60,000 nt of DNA, from NCBI RefSeq assembly GCF_964355755.1, contig NC_092676.1, positions 19,762,288-19,822,287 on the forward strand. Reading direction: 5' to 3'. A program made the translations under genes and the position numbers. Shown here one piece after another: positions 1 through 11,294 of this stretch (the first letter of the stretch is position 1; each line of letters starts with the position of its first letter). The notes beneath the pieces were generated by a model, which was not told the DNA's origin, searched no databases, and saw nothing but the letters and a program-made list of their open reading frames with translations. The stretch comes from Antedon mediterranea (Eukaryota > Echinodermata > Crinoidea > Comatulida > Antedonidae).

Positions 1-1000
1 CCTTGTATTTCAAAAACATATTAATTATAAAGTGCTATCATCACCCCCCTCTTTTTATTAATCAAATGTTATAGTGCATTTAACACAATTATATCCTTAT
101 ATTTTCGCGCCACGCCTTTTGGCAGTTATAGTCCAGAGGATGAAATCATTACAAAATAGTATCAATGCGGAACCTATTTATGTTACAAAGGCTGAAAAAT
201 AGGAATTTGTTAACTCGGACTGGGCATGCGCACATCCCCTAATCCCCTATAAACACGTCAGGAAAAATAGAGTCTTAAAGTATTAAAACATCTGCTGTTT
301 TCAGTCATGTGACATTTTCTGTTGAATGGCCCATACCAATACATGAACTAATGACGTAACAAAATTTTAAGGCTATTTTACATTGTACACAACATTTTTT
401 CTGATTGTTAAACAAAATGATAATAAATCACTGTTTCTTAATTTATTAAATAGAAAATCAATAAAATCATAATTTAATGAAGGAAGAACAAAAAAATTAA
501 AACTGTAAATGAGTCAAGCAGCATTTTTCGTAACAAATATCTCTTGTTTACTATACTGTAATAATATATAAGTACTAGAAAAGCAAACAAAAATAAATTA
601 TACTAGTAGGTCTGATGAAGAATGTCTGTCAGACTCGATAGCTGCATAGTCCTATCATGACAACGAAAGGTTTTTAATTAAATATCAGAAGAAAACATAG
701 TAAAAAAGATAACATCTTCATGACCTCACTATTAATATCCGATTTCAAGAACATTAAAATCACAACAAAATTATTATAGCCTGATGAACATTCAACCACA
801 TAATCTGTTTGAAAGCCCATTTTTCCATGTAGATAAGATCTCAATATATTTACTGAAAAAGGTGTTTGATCAGATGATAAAACCCACTCTGATCTGATCT
901 GGAAGTAGCTATATCTGCTCTTTATTAACTTGAAACAATTCTTTATTGTTTACATAGGTCTATTAGCAGCTTTTTTCTTCTTTTTTTTAAAAACAAGATT
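1..1000. other. AT-rich intergenic DNA, no gene seen
   Basis: No ORF with coding character on either strand. Around 505-547 the sequence resembles the 3' end of the 606-bp repeat found at 5299 and 8498 (GCAGCATTTTTCGTAACAAATATCTCTTG), so it is probably a decayed copy of that family. Confidence 0.5.
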
Positions 1001-1130
1001 CCAGCTTAAGGTATGAAATGCCATGTTTGCCAAAAGTAGTCTCCAGCTTATGTAGAGATATGATACACCATATGTGCCAAAAGTAGACTCCAGCTTATGT
1101 ACAGGTATGATACACCATTTGTGACAAAAT
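1001..1130. repeat. Short tandem repeat, about 47-bp unit, 2.7 copies
   Basis: The segment CCAGCTTATGTA...GATACACCATxTGTG followed by CCAAAAGTAGxCT occurs twice in full and once in part. Copies begin near 1001, 1043 and 1090. It is a local tandem duplication with no coding potential. Confidence 0.75.
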
Positions 1131-1807
1131 GTTTTCCTATTATGCTAAGCCCATTGCTGTCTAGTCTACAGTAAAAACCATAATACGGAAATTCAATATA
1201 ACCTCTCTATGGTGTGACTGAGTGTAAACCACTAGCGTGATCCTTAAATTCATCTGATGATGAATATTCTATTGATTTAGATCCATCCTAAAAATCAATC
1301 AGGGACAGGTGGACGTATTCAATATGCTCTGAGCATATATTAATCATACAAAAAGCTTTTCTATGGTACTGTATATAAATAAATGTTCGACTATCCCATT
1401 GTAAATAGCCTAAATATTCAGCAACCCATGAATAACCACAAATGCGTTTAAAAGCTCCTTTTGTAATTAATATATAACATCTCTATAGCGAACATTAAAA
1501 TCATACGACCACAAAACCAGTTCGCTGGTAATTCAAAACAGTCAATCAGGCATTGCGAAATGCCAACATCATTCACTCAGTAATTCTCGCCATGTGAACG
1601 TCCTAATTAATCAGCTGATCACCATGCATTCTCGTGCATTCTTGCATGTTAAATTGATTTTTGTTTAGTTCCATGCAGAAACGTTCAATTTAAGAGTTAA
1701 AACAATATAGATATAAAGTTAATCAATATCTGTTAGTGAGTAAAGCAACATGTTGGTTGACATCATGACATTTCTATTAAAACGGGATGTCGCGTTTGCT
1801 ACAGAAG

Positions 1808-1865
1808 AACCTCCATTAAGGGGACAACTTTGGGACCCAACAAAGTGTCCCCTTAATAGAGGTTT
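1808..1865. repeat. 58-bp foldback repeat (AGGGGACACTTTG family)
   Basis: Two inverted arms of about 24 bp, reading AACCTCCATTAAGGGGAC at the left and its near reverse complement at the right, flank a short centre. The same core, ATTAAGGGGACACTTTGTTGG, recurs in degenerate form at about 31200-31275. With A changed to G it is the core of the minisatellite at 23346. This is probably a very short MITE. Confidence 0.65.
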
Positions 1866-2339
1866 GCCATTGTGTTAAAATGTACTGCTTCTTGTTCATT
1901 TCAATAGACGTGTCCCCTTCAAGCCTTGTCTTATGGAAATGATAGGTGTGCTACAAATTGCACTCCTCAATACATTCAGGTATGCTGTAGGTGTGCTGTT
2001 TGTATTTTGGTGTGTAGAAGTTTACCAAATTTAAGCATGTTGTAAATCGCACTACTCAAGGGCGGTTTAGGAGTGTCTTAGGTGACTGATCGCACTCGCT
2101 CGCCTTAAAAGACAAGGCCTGCCCCTTGGATATCGGGTGTCCCAAAAGACGTCTGTACTGTTTTCTTAACCAATAATTTAATATACTTTATATAATGGAT
2201 GAAAGGAAAATCCCTCATTTCTAGATTTAGAGTAAAATCCGAACAGGAAGACTGATATGTTCTAGAGAATTTATAACAGTAGAAGTTCATAATGATGCAA
2301 TCTTTTGTTACAATTACAGGGATTTCCATATTCTATTGA

Positions 2340-2478
2340 ATTTTAAACACACATCATTATTGAGTCACTTTAAGTCACTACTCAAAACTCACCTTTTCTG
2401 ATTTTTTTACAGCGCCATGAGCAATGAATGTTGGAATGGCGCTATATAAATCGAACGATTGATTGATTGATTGATTGT
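2340..2478 (+). mobile_element. Truncated LINE-like 3' end with (GATT)n tail
   Basis: The text CTACTCAAAACTCACCTTTTC reads LLKTHLF in one frame, the usual last residues of many L2/CR1-type LINE ORF2 proteins. It is followed by an inverted GCGCCAT/ATGGCGC stem, the common phrase GCGCTATATAAAT, and a GATT tandem tail. The layout fits the 3' end of a non-LTR retrotransposon inserted in + orientation and truncated at its 5' end. Clade assignment would need a database search. Confidence 0.55.
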
Positions 2479-3851
2479 TAATACAATGAAAGATGTAAAT
2501 TTATAAAGCTTAATGAATAACAAACAAAAAACAAATAGTTATTGTGATTGTGAAGGCTTGTTCAGGCAAGCATACATTGTTCAACAAATGCTAAATTTAG
2601 TGTGAAATGAAAAATATCCCATTCTTTGTGAAAATATGTGAATATACTATTTCAAGACAGGATGGCTACAGGCTTAGAAATGAGTATGTTTCTTACTATT
2701 GTCTATACTGTAGGTCTAAAACATTATCTTGTCGTCATTCTGTAACAGCATCAATAAAATCGATAATATAAAGTACTGGTATACAGTAATATAAAGTACC
2801 AGTTTAAGTGCAAGAAGGGATATAGAGTAGCCAGCTTCCACCAACATTTAAATCTCGCAATTTGTTTGCAAGGTTTAAAAAAAGGGTGGGGGGGGGGGGG
2901 GGAGTCATTTTTTGTAATTAAAGTATCTTCCCCCCTCCCCCTTACCACTTACCACCATCTACTGTTTGACCTCTCCCTTTTCCCCCTGGCTCACAATCAC
3001 ATTGGATCATGATAAGGAGAGGGGTGTCACAAGTTTAGAACCAAAACAGACTAGTTAATTCATTAATTATTTTTCATAAAGAACTACTCTATTAGTTTAT
3101 CAACATATAGGTTTTTCCCACTTTATTTAAAATAACACAAACAATTCTGATGAATGGAAAATTTCTAAATTGAAAATTATTGATAGGGCTTGAACTTTAA
3201 TTGACCTTTTGCTTTTGTATAGATTTTGCAAGATTTTGCACTTTTCTAAGAAACCAAATCATAGAATATCCTGTAGGTTTTTACATTACAGTAAAGTTTT
3301 TACAAATATATCCGTGTAAAAGATATCTAAAATGTTGTTTCTTCTTTAGTATTAAGAAATACTAGAGTGTACTACTTAATAAAAAGCAAATAGTAGGGTT
3401 CTTCAATTCCTAATACTTATTCTACTAATATATTGTGTCTACAGTGATACAGGCATCACATGTGATACACATGTTTTACTGTATCATAGAATTTGTCTAT
3501 GATACTGTACACATTCAAGTACCAGGAATCAGATACCTAAAACTATTCATTGTACATGATGAAATTAAACACTATTGATAGATTTCTAATTGATTCCACA
3601 ATAACAGCGAGGAACTTCTGTCTAATATCTTTTCAAATGTCTAGTCTGGAATTTTACAAAAACCACAAAATTAGAACGCATAAACTTTTATTCATTACGC
3701 AAGAATCTTCAGATATTGCACGTTGTGATTCATTCCTTTGTATGAATTTTTAAAAAATTGGCTTATTTTCAAACATCAAATACAAATATCCTGTCACTAA
3801 AATGTACTAAAACTATATGAGGTCTACATACAACACAAAGAGTGCAAACCT
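2479..3851. other. Intergenic DNA, no gene seen
   Basis: Only AT-rich sequence and a poly-G/C-rich patch at 2884-2942 are visible. The short ORFs here have no recognisable domains. Confidence 0.5.
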
Positions 3852-4023
3852 TAAGCTCTGTCTATACTATAAAACTAGTTTGACAAACAAAAGTGTGATG
3901 TGCCCAAATATGGGAGTGATATGTCCGAATATGGTAGCGATGTGACATACTATAATCATGTCTATATATGAGCAAATCACTTTTTTTTTTTTCACAAAAG
4001 TTTGATAGTGTAGACAGAGCTTT
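3852..4023. mobile_element. Family A palindromic MITE, copy 1
   Basis: Terminal inverted repeats AAGCTCTGTCTAxACTATxAAACT and AGTTTGATAGTGTAGACAGAGCTT bound an interior with the phrases GTGATGTGCCCAAATATGG and ACATACTATAATCATGTC. No coding capacity is seen. At least ten related copies lie in this window, so this is a non-autonomous DNA transposon. The ends are TTAA-like on both sides, compatible with a TA-containing target duplication. Confidence 0.85.
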
Positions 4024-4502
4024 AGACATTAATAAGTATTTATGAGTGTTCAAAATTCGCCCTAGCAAACTGAGAATTTTTCTAGTGGATAAAATAGTAA
4101 ATTGTTAGCCCTGTGACTATGCTAAAACAGATGATTTTATAATAACACTAACAATGTAGTTATGGGCTAGATTTAATAAATTATAGTAAGTATAAATACA
4201 AATTGTTTACATTATTTGTTTTATTAAATATGAATATTAAGAATTGGTGTCAATGACCCATAAAACATTGTCTTGGAACGCAATGAATAACATAATTCAT
4301 CAGCGACTATTGCACAGCTGAAAACATACAGAATACAACATGACTGGAAACAACATAATTTAACCATGATGGTCAAAATACACAGTGAGTCATTGAAACA
4401 AAATGGATTCATGTGCACAGATGGTCATAGAACATGAATTATATGGCGATAACATTACTCATGAACATTAGCACGTGACTAATAACAAAAAAGAGATCAG
4501 CA

Positions 4503-4624
4503 TAAAGCTCTGTCTACACTATCAAACTAGTTTGACAAATATGGTAGTGATATGACATCATCATGTCCATATATGGATATACAATTTTTTGTCACATAAA
4601 GTTTGACAGTGTAGACAGAGGTTT
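4503..4624. mobile_element. Family A palindromic MITE, copy 2
   Basis: It has the same terminal repeats as the copy at 3852 (TAAAGCTCTGTCTACACTAT at the left) and a shorter interior with ATGACATCATCATGTCCATA. Of the compact copies it is one of the best preserved. Confidence 0.85.
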
Positions 4625-5298
4625 AAACATACTAACCCTATATCACATAATATGCATTATTGTTTTGGGTTTTTTTTTAACAACTATTCCATAGTGATTC
4701 AGTTCCCTGTTGGTTTTCCTCTTTCACTCCCAGGAAACATTTTCATTTAAAAAAATTAATTTAGTTGTTACTGTAGACATCTGCTGCTGATTAATTTGAA
4801 TTTGGAATAGGAAACATAGTTCTATAATGCGTTTTTAGCCAGCTATACCATGCATAGAAATAAGGTGCAAATATTTGTAGCATTTGACTTGCTACACTGG
4901 TAAAAATGTTTGTTGCCATTGCTGTTTGTCGCCATTGCTGTTTGTCTTTCTTTCTCTCTGTGTTTATATGACAGAATGACTGAAATATGTTTGAGAAAGG
5001 TTTGAAGATGGGATATAGGTAAAATGGGACATAGGTAAAATTATCATACATGCTAACAACTAAAGTTAAAAAAACGGGAGGTGATGCTGGCTGTATGTAG
5101 TATGTCTTGTTTTCCACAAATTATGGTAAATTCCAAATAACTTTGGACCTTTATGGACCTCAAGAAAAGTCTGGTTTTGGGAGAGTTTCCAGTTTTACAA
5201 GAGTTAACTGTATTATATAACCAATTCTAGCTTAGTTTAGATGAGTACATAATCTATACTCAAGGTTTAGTTTAATTGAGTGCTAGCATGAAGATTTG
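4625..5298. other. Intergenic DNA, no gene seen
   Basis: AT-rich sequence. A 108-residue minus-strand ORF at 4791-5117 has no recognisable domain or coding context and is treated as chance. Confidence 0.45.
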
Positions 5299-5904
5299 TT
5301 TTCACGCTGCTGCTCTAGCCCGCTACGTCCCATTAGGACTACTCAATCAGAAGCTAAAGCCAGCAGCAGTTATAGTTCTAAGGACAGACAGTTTTGTGAA
5401 AATGGAAACTCCACTATGATTTATTGATTCCAGCTGCTACAGTAGACCCAAAAAAAACGTCTGGGAAAGAGTCTATTAGGACATGTCATGCTAAAATTAC
5501 AAATCCCTAAGCATTTCTGGTATATTCACTGTCAGATATTCATTGAATTATTATCGAAACAGTCCATTAAAGTTTGTGTTTGTAATAGGATACTTCATAA
5601 TTGAAATATCTAGGGTGATGAAGTGACCCCCAGATTTGACCTTAGCAATAAAATTAACTAAAGTGACAGAAATTGAGTATTCACTTCTGTAACAAAAAAA
5701 TAATATTTATTCACATATAAAAAAAGAAAAGAAACCCAAAAACCATTGTCTGACAGACAATTTAAGTATTTGTTGCTTTAAATTAAATTTTTTTCAGGTA
5801 AAATAACTATTATGTGACAATAAAATGACACATTCAAAAACATTTGAAATAAAAAATATTTTTCAATAAGCGAGCAGCGTTTTTTGTAAGAAATATTTCT
5901 TGTT
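5299..5904 (+). repeat. 606-bp dispersed repeat, copy 1
   Basis: This stretch is about 98% identical to 8498-9102 in the same orientation, differing by a handful of substitutions and homopolymer length changes. It opens with TTCACGCTGCTGCTCTAGCC and closes with GCGAGCAGCGTTTTTTGTAA followed by TTTCTTGTT. The 3' half (TGACAGAAATTGAGTATTCA to the end) is related to looser copies at about 38640, 40425 and 42010. A short open frame at the 5' end (RYVPLGLLNQKLK) is kept in both copies. The class is unknown: there are no clear LTR ends and no terminal inverted repeats. Confidence 0.8.
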
Positions 5905-6040
5905 AAAATAGAGACTGTATAAAAATCAAGTTGCATAGACATTTAAAATTAATGATCACATACTAAGACTAGCTAATTAAAATCAGCAGTCTATAATAAG
6001 TATTGCCTAAGCAGATACCAGTAGGATCTGGTTTATACTA

Positions 6041-6105
6041 TTGCATCAGACTATGTAATGCATTATTGCATCAGAATATGTAATGCACTATTGCATCAGT
6101 ATTCT
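6041..6105. repeat. Short tandem repeat TATTGCATCAGAxTATGTAATGCA
   Basis: About 2.5 head-to-tail copies of a 25-bp unit. Confidence 0.7.
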
Positions 6106-6281
6106 AAAATACATAATTTATTATTTATAGAAATAAAATAATAATCAATGGTTATTATTAAACTGGAAATTAGTTTTTTTGAAGGATAAAAAAAATCAAA
6201 AAAATATTTAATTTAAACGAAGAAAAATAATGTTTAAAGGGGTTTTACACTCAATGTTCAATGCTGATAAATACAGTAATA

Positions 6282-6736
6282 TAAAGCTCTGTCTACACTA
6301 TCAAAAGTGATATGCCCATATATGGATACATTATTACCATATCTGGGCATATAACTACCATATATGGGCATATAACTACCATATCTGGGCATATCACTAC
6401 CATATCTGGGCATATCACTACCATATCTGGGCATATCACTACCATATCTGGGCATATCACTACCATCTGGGCATATCACTACCATATCTGGGCATATCAC
6501 TACCATATCTGGGCATATCACTACCATATCTGGGCATATCACTACCATATCTGGGCATATCACTACCATATCTGGGCATATCACTACCATATCTGGGCAT
6601 ATCACTATCATATCTGGGCATATCACTACCATATCTGGGCATATCACTAACATATTTGGGCATATCACTAACGTATTTGGGCATCACTATCATATTTGGG
6701 CACATCTTTTTTTTGTCAAACTTGTTAGTTAGCTTA
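6282..6736. mobile_element. Family A MITE, copy 3, enlarged by an internal minisatellite
   Basis: The left end is a normal family A terminus (TAAAGCTCTGTCTACACTAT at 6283). The right end is a decayed family A sequence (TTTTTTTTGTCAAACTTGTT). The interior phrase GTGATATGCCCAxATATGG, present once or twice in ordinary copies, is here amplified to about 18 units. This makes the element about three times the usual length. Confidence 0.8.
6320..6700. repeat. 21-bp minisatellite CATATCTGGGCATATCACTAC
   Basis: About 18 tandem copies of a 21-bp unit, with more diverged units at both edges and one copy shortened by 3 bp near 6465. Because 21 is divisible by three, long repetitive frames open on both strands (YHYHIWA repeats, DMPRYGS repeats). 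These are artefacts of the repeat, not genes. Confidence 0.92.
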
Positions 6737-7073
6737 AAACAATGGTATATGTTTTTAAAATAGAATGTTGAAAATTAATGTTGTTAATGCACAGTGATTT
6801 AGGATTCAAAGTCCATATCCTAAAGCAAAAAATACTACTAAATACTCAATATTATATACAGTATATAATGTTGGTCTAACATCATGTTGCATATAAAATT
6901 ACACTCTGAATTGAGATGTTAAGAGATCTGTAACAGAATCATAAAACAACCATATTTACATCCTCATAATTACCACAGTAACATACAATACAAAGTAAAA
7001 TAAATGTATATGTATGTCATTAACCAAGTTCAACTTCTTTGTAATTTCATAGAATTGAATTGAAATATATATT

Positions 7074-7367
7074 TATACTGGGTAACCTCTTCAGTCAAAG
7101 ACTGGTCTCCCAGAGGGCCCAGTTGGTGATCAGTGGCTGTGATGTACTAATACACCGGGGTAACCCCCTACTCGTCTCGAAAGATGTACTAGGTTCTTTA
7201 AAGTGCACACGAGCTAGATGTGTACACTGGACCTACGGTTTATAGTCCTTATCCGAGAAGACTCGTTCTACCACCAGAACCATGGAGTGAGTGAGCCTCG
7301 AACCCATGCCGATGTTATGGCTACGTAATTGCGGTTCCACTGTCTTAACCGCTCGGCCACTCACCCA
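7074..7367 (-). mobile_element. tRNA-derived SINE, copy 1
   Basis: On the minus strand the 5' head reads like a tRNA with a long variable arm (Ser/Leu type). It has an A-box-like TGGCCGAGCGGTTAAGAC and a B-box-like GGTTCGAGGCT, the two internal RNA polymerase III promoter elements. Behind it is a body with CTCGGATAAGGACTATAAAC and GTGTGCACTTTAAAGAACC. That body resembles the conserved central domain shared by many invertebrate SINEs (from memory, to be checked). A second copy lies at 29601-29864. The head is not a functional tRNA gene because it runs directly into the SINE body. Confidence 0.8.
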
Positions 7368-8497
7368 ACTGAAAAGAAGAAGATCAACATAGGCTAACCT
7401 ATAACAATGGAGAACATCTACCTCCATGTTAATAATGTCAATAATAGAACTATCTATAATATGGTTGCAAATAAGGCTGTGTTTCCACAGCCATAACAAA
7501 TTATTGGATTTTTTAGCCAATCAGATAATTATTTAAAAAAATAAAGTGCGCATGATTTGACATTGACGAACAACGAAAGATCCAATCACAACGCAATAAT
7601 TTGCCCTTCAGGGCAAAGGTTAAAAATTATTGCATTTATCCAATAATTATCTGATTTTAAAAAGATAATTATCGGTTATTTTTTCTCGAGCTCGAGCGGA
7701 ATCGGTTAAACCCTGTTTTCACAGGAACTTAATCTGTTAATTATCAGTTAATCATTTTCATCCCAGTGTAAATGGGCCTTAAGATATGAGGAAACGGTGG
7801 ATTACAGTAATACTTGTAAATATATAATATTTTATAAATATATATCATTGTGAGAACTATGAAATTTATTATTTTATTTATATATTTCAACAATAAACAA
7901 TAAATTTGATATAATTTCAAAAATATAATCTTAGATATATTTCAACCGTACTATTTTTAGTCATTTTCAAAAGAAAAAAAACCTGATCAGCTGATTGCTG
8001 CTTACGAGAAAGTGATGCGATGGCGTGATACTTATTATGCAAAGGAAAATTTATTATTCATTATTTTTACATCAATTGAATTACCTATGTCGAAATATGG
8101 TTGGATGAGACGTATTGGATGCTATTGGAAGACAAAAATCAATAAATACTCTACGTCTTGCAAGCTATATAAAATAACAATAGATGTAATTAAGACTGGC
8201 CTGGACGAAGCTGTCCAGGGTTGTTTATTGTTTTCTGTATTTTTCCATGTTCACCTTTGTCATTAAATAGGTCTATTGACCATAAAGTATTTTGCAGCAC
8301 TGAATTATTGTAGGGAATAGGTAAAATCAAAATGAACTATTACCTAAAAATATATACTTAATAATATTAATGAAATTAAAAATATACAACCCCATTCCCA
8401 GGGACGTAAAGGTATCATTTCATCAATTTGCATTTAAGGCATTCCGACTTGGCCTTGTTTCAAGTAAATATTCAAGAAAAAAAAAACTCCTTTATTT
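7368..8497. other. Intergenic DNA, no gene seen
   Basis: AT-rich. 7480-7760 contains several inverted CCAATAATTATCTGATT/AATCAGATAATTATT-type phrases, suggesting an old palindromic element. No supported coding sequence. Confidence 0.4.
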
Positions 8498-9102
8498 TTT
8501 TCACGCTGCTGCTCTAGCCCGCTACGTCCCATTAGGACTACTCAATCAGAAGCTAAAGCAAGCAGCAGTTATAGTTCTAAGGACAGACAGTTTTGTTAAA
8601 ATGGAAACTCCACTATGATTTATTGATTCCAGCTGCTACAGTAGACCCAAAAAACGTCTGGGAAAGAGTCTATTAGGACATGTCATGCTAAAATTACAAA
8701 TCCCTAAGCATTTCAGGTATATTCACTGTCAGATATTCATTGAATTATTATCGAAACAGTCCATTAAAGTTTGTGTTTGTAATAGGATACTTCATAATTG
8801 AAATATCTAGGGTGATGAAGTGACCCCCAGATTTGACCTTAGCAATAAAATTAACTAAAGTGACAGAAATTGAGTATTCACTTCTGTAACAAAAAAATAA
8901 TATTTATTCACATATAAAAAAAGAAAAGAAACCCAAAAACCATTGTCTGACAGACAATTTAAGTATTTGTTGCTTTAAATTACATTTTTTCAGGTAAAAT
9001 AACTATTATGTGACAATAAAATGACACATTCAAAAACATTTGAAATAAAAAATATTTTTCAATAAGCGAGCAGCGTTTTTTGTAAAAAAATATTTCTTGT
9101 TT
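8498..9102 (+). repeat. 606-bp dispersed repeat, copy 2
   Basis: Nearly identical to 5299-5904 (offset about 3199 bp). Differences are roughly six substitutions plus changes in A/T runs, for example ATTTCAGGTATATTC here against ATTTCTGGTATATTC in copy 1. Such similarity indicates either recent mobility or recent duplication. Confidence 0.8.
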
Positions 9103-10560
9103 AAAGAGGAATTATTAAAAAATTAAATATTATTAAAATAAAGGCACATGTTCCGTACCATATCATGTATTGCAGCACTGTACTTTGTTCTATATTTTGA
9201 ATGATATATTGTTCAAACAATTATGTAACTAAAATTTATACATCAATTTGCATGCATTAATAATTCTTATTATTCAAATTTTTGTGGTTATTAGGAGGAT
9301 ATATATAAGTACAATTTCGCCAACCAACAAAATAATAAGTGAGATTTAAAAGATAATTATTTTGAAGGTTAACATCACAGTGTTGTTATTTTGACATTAA
9401 TTATTCAAATTAATTTAATCATGATTTGTGTATAAACCATGATTGTTCAATAATAGTTGGTCTGAACAAACCCAAACTATAATATTCGACCTTGCATCTG
9501 ACATTGATTTAAATAATTGATGTCATTAACAATTCATCAAGGTTATTAAATCCCGAAAATAAAACAACACAAATTTAGAAGATCTAGAAAAGATTTTTCG
9601 CATACTACCATCCAAGTCTCATGCATTGGACTCATACTCTCACACTTAAAGCCTGAAATCTCATCCAATTCTTTAAAAAACTTTCAGAATTTATTGACAA
9701 TTTGCATGAGATAATTTATATAATATGAAATATATTATCGACAATATTAATATTGATATTTTGTTGTTATTTTCTATGTGAAGTTTGGATCAAAACACAT
9801 GACCTGGTGCAGATTCAGGACTAGGAAGTGGCGGGGGCAGGGCTACAGCCTGTTTAGCTGACGACATCCTCTCCCCCTCCACTCCAAAATCTGCACCTGA
9901 TGACCATATCATATCTTCAATGGACAAATAGGCACTGATTTTAAATCATTATCAATCATAAACACAATAAATATTTTTATATTTTCTTTGTACTTTTCTA
10001 AAGTAAAATAATACATAAAACTTAGTTTAGGGGGTGGGGGTTTCATTTTCTTTCACTTTTTAAATTTATTATCTTACCTTAAAATATGTATTTATCAATT
10101 TATATGAAATGAAAAAAACATGGAAAATGGTTACTAAATATATAAAATAAGAACATTGTATTAATGTGATATCCTGGTTTTGTATAGTGTCAAATGGCCC
10201 ATGGACAAACAGTGCAATTCACACTGGCTAAATCAAATTACTGTACACATTATTATAATAGGCAAGGTTATTGACATCACACATTACAGCTGATCAACAA
10301 AAGTGGCGTGATCAGTGGAGGAGGGCGCTACAATCTGTTTATAATAATTACTTCAATTTCAATGCCCTGGATTGCAAGCATTATGGAAAAGCCTTCCACT
10401 AGTAACCTAGCTTGTCAATAGTCTATTTTTAGAACTAGAAACCAGCTTGGAAATATACTATCATTATTTATAGTTGTTATGCTCATCAAATTTACAATTG
10501 TAAATTCAAGTTGAGGCCAGTAACAGTGAGATCATAGTTTACCAACAAAGGGGACGCTTA
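9103..10560. other. Intergenic DNA with one GC-rich foldback
   Basis: Mostly AT-rich and featureless. At 9803-9905 a GC-rich segment has imperfect inverted arms (GGTGCAGATTC at the left, AATCTGCACCT at the right), probably a small MITE. No gene is seen. Confidence 0.4.
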
Positions 10561-10620
10561 TAATTACCATACAAAGGGCTTTGGGAAACCCTTTGTGGTT
10601 GGATGAGTGTATTGACACTG

Positions 10621-10700
10621 ACCAATCAGAGACAAGCTGCTGTTGCTATTGCGAAATGATCAGCTGTGGCTATAAAAGAGCTGTGGCATCCCTGCATTGC
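10621..10700 (+). promoter_or_regulatory. Compact RNA pol II promoter: CCAAT box, C/EBP-like site, TATA box
   Basis: ACCAATCAGA at 10621-10630 is a CCAAT box. ATTGCGAAAT at 10648-10657 fits the C/EBP-type bZIP consensus. CAGCTG at 10661 is an E-box. TATAAAAG at 10671-10678 is a consensus TATA box, which places the start of transcription near 10700. From there to 10902 no ATG occurs, so the first ATG of the predicted transcript is that of the ORF at 10903. The layout is typical of a strongly inducible or cell-type-specific gene. Site identities are motif matches only. Confidence 0.65.
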
Positions 10701-10902
10701 TAATTTCAAGCTTTACTTGCAGTGTGAGAACATACATTTTGATAAAAACATTTTGTGGTGAAAACTGCTGTTTTTAAAGGCATCAACCAAGCTGAGTAAA
10801 TAAACATTCAAGTTACTGAAGCACAGTGCTAGAATTCTGCAGTAAACAGAAAAGAAAGGTATTTTTCTTACATTATCTTTGACAAGAACACTTAAATTCA
10901 TA

Positions 10903-11211
10903 ATGAAGCCTAGAGTATTGGAATCCAAACAAGAAAAATCAGCTGTCATGATGCTGCAGCCAACCGAAGATATTGCGCACGTTAACTTACCATGTGCAGG
11001 ATGGCTGTTGACGCACGGACACAGGAAGGACAAGAAATGCGATGAAAAAGATTCCCACCTCCCAAAACAAGGTTTGTTCTCTTCGCTACGAAAAAAATCT
11101 GACAAGAAAGTCTGGGAAAGCAAGAGTAAAGATGACGAGCTGGAAGACGTTTCACATGCGAATCAACGCTGTGCAGGATGGCGCTTGACACACGGTCATC
11201 GAAACAAGTGA
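10903..11211 (+). CDS. Unrecognised 102-aa basic protein with two CAGWxLTHGHR repeats
   Basis: I do not recognise this protein. It starts at the first ATG downstream of a CCAAT/TATA promoter and ends at TGA 11209-11211; an AATAAA lies at 11214-11219. It is hydrophilic and lysine-rich, with no signal peptide or membrane segment, so a cytoplasmic or nuclear location is likely. Residues 22-41 and 81-100 are copies of one motif, ED[IV][AS]H[VA]NxxCAGWxLTHGHR. Within the CAGWxLTHGHR core the two copies differ at four codons silently (Thr, Gly, His, Arg) and at one by replacement (Leu to Arg), which is the mark of selection on the protein. A Cys and two His per repeat could bind metal; that is inference. 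The spacer (42-80) is rich in Lys, Ser and Asp. Alternative splicing to an exon at 11295 is possible. Confidence 0.68.
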   Translation: MKPRVLESKQEKSAVMMLQPTEDIAHVNLPCAGWLLTHGHRKDKKCDEKDSHLPKQGLFSSLRKKSDKKVWESKSKDDELEDVSHANQRCAGWRLTHGHRNK

Positions 11212-11294
11212 ACAATAAACGAACTTGAAAACACTTGCAGAAAAAACTGTAATAGTATAAAATACACTGGTGACTTTTACAGAAAATTTTTAAG

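Noticed and set aside
4791-5117. 108-residue minus-strand ORF
   Set aside because: No domain, no splice or promoter context, and an amino-acid mix as expected from AT-rich DNA.
6258-6705. Three long ORFs (81-136 residues) on both strands
   Set aside because: They are reading frames of the 21-bp minisatellite; the repeat length keeps them open.
7285-7367. Apparent tRNA-Ser/Leu gene
   Set aside because: It is the head of a SINE with a second copy in the window and no terminator at the tRNA end.
8012-8266. 84-residue plus-strand ORF
   Set aside because: No family resemblance and no promoter or splice context.
10713-11123. 136-residue minus-strand ORF opposite the small two-repeat gene
   Set aside because: Promoter elements, first-ATG logic and silent substitutions all support the plus strand; the minus frame is a shadow.
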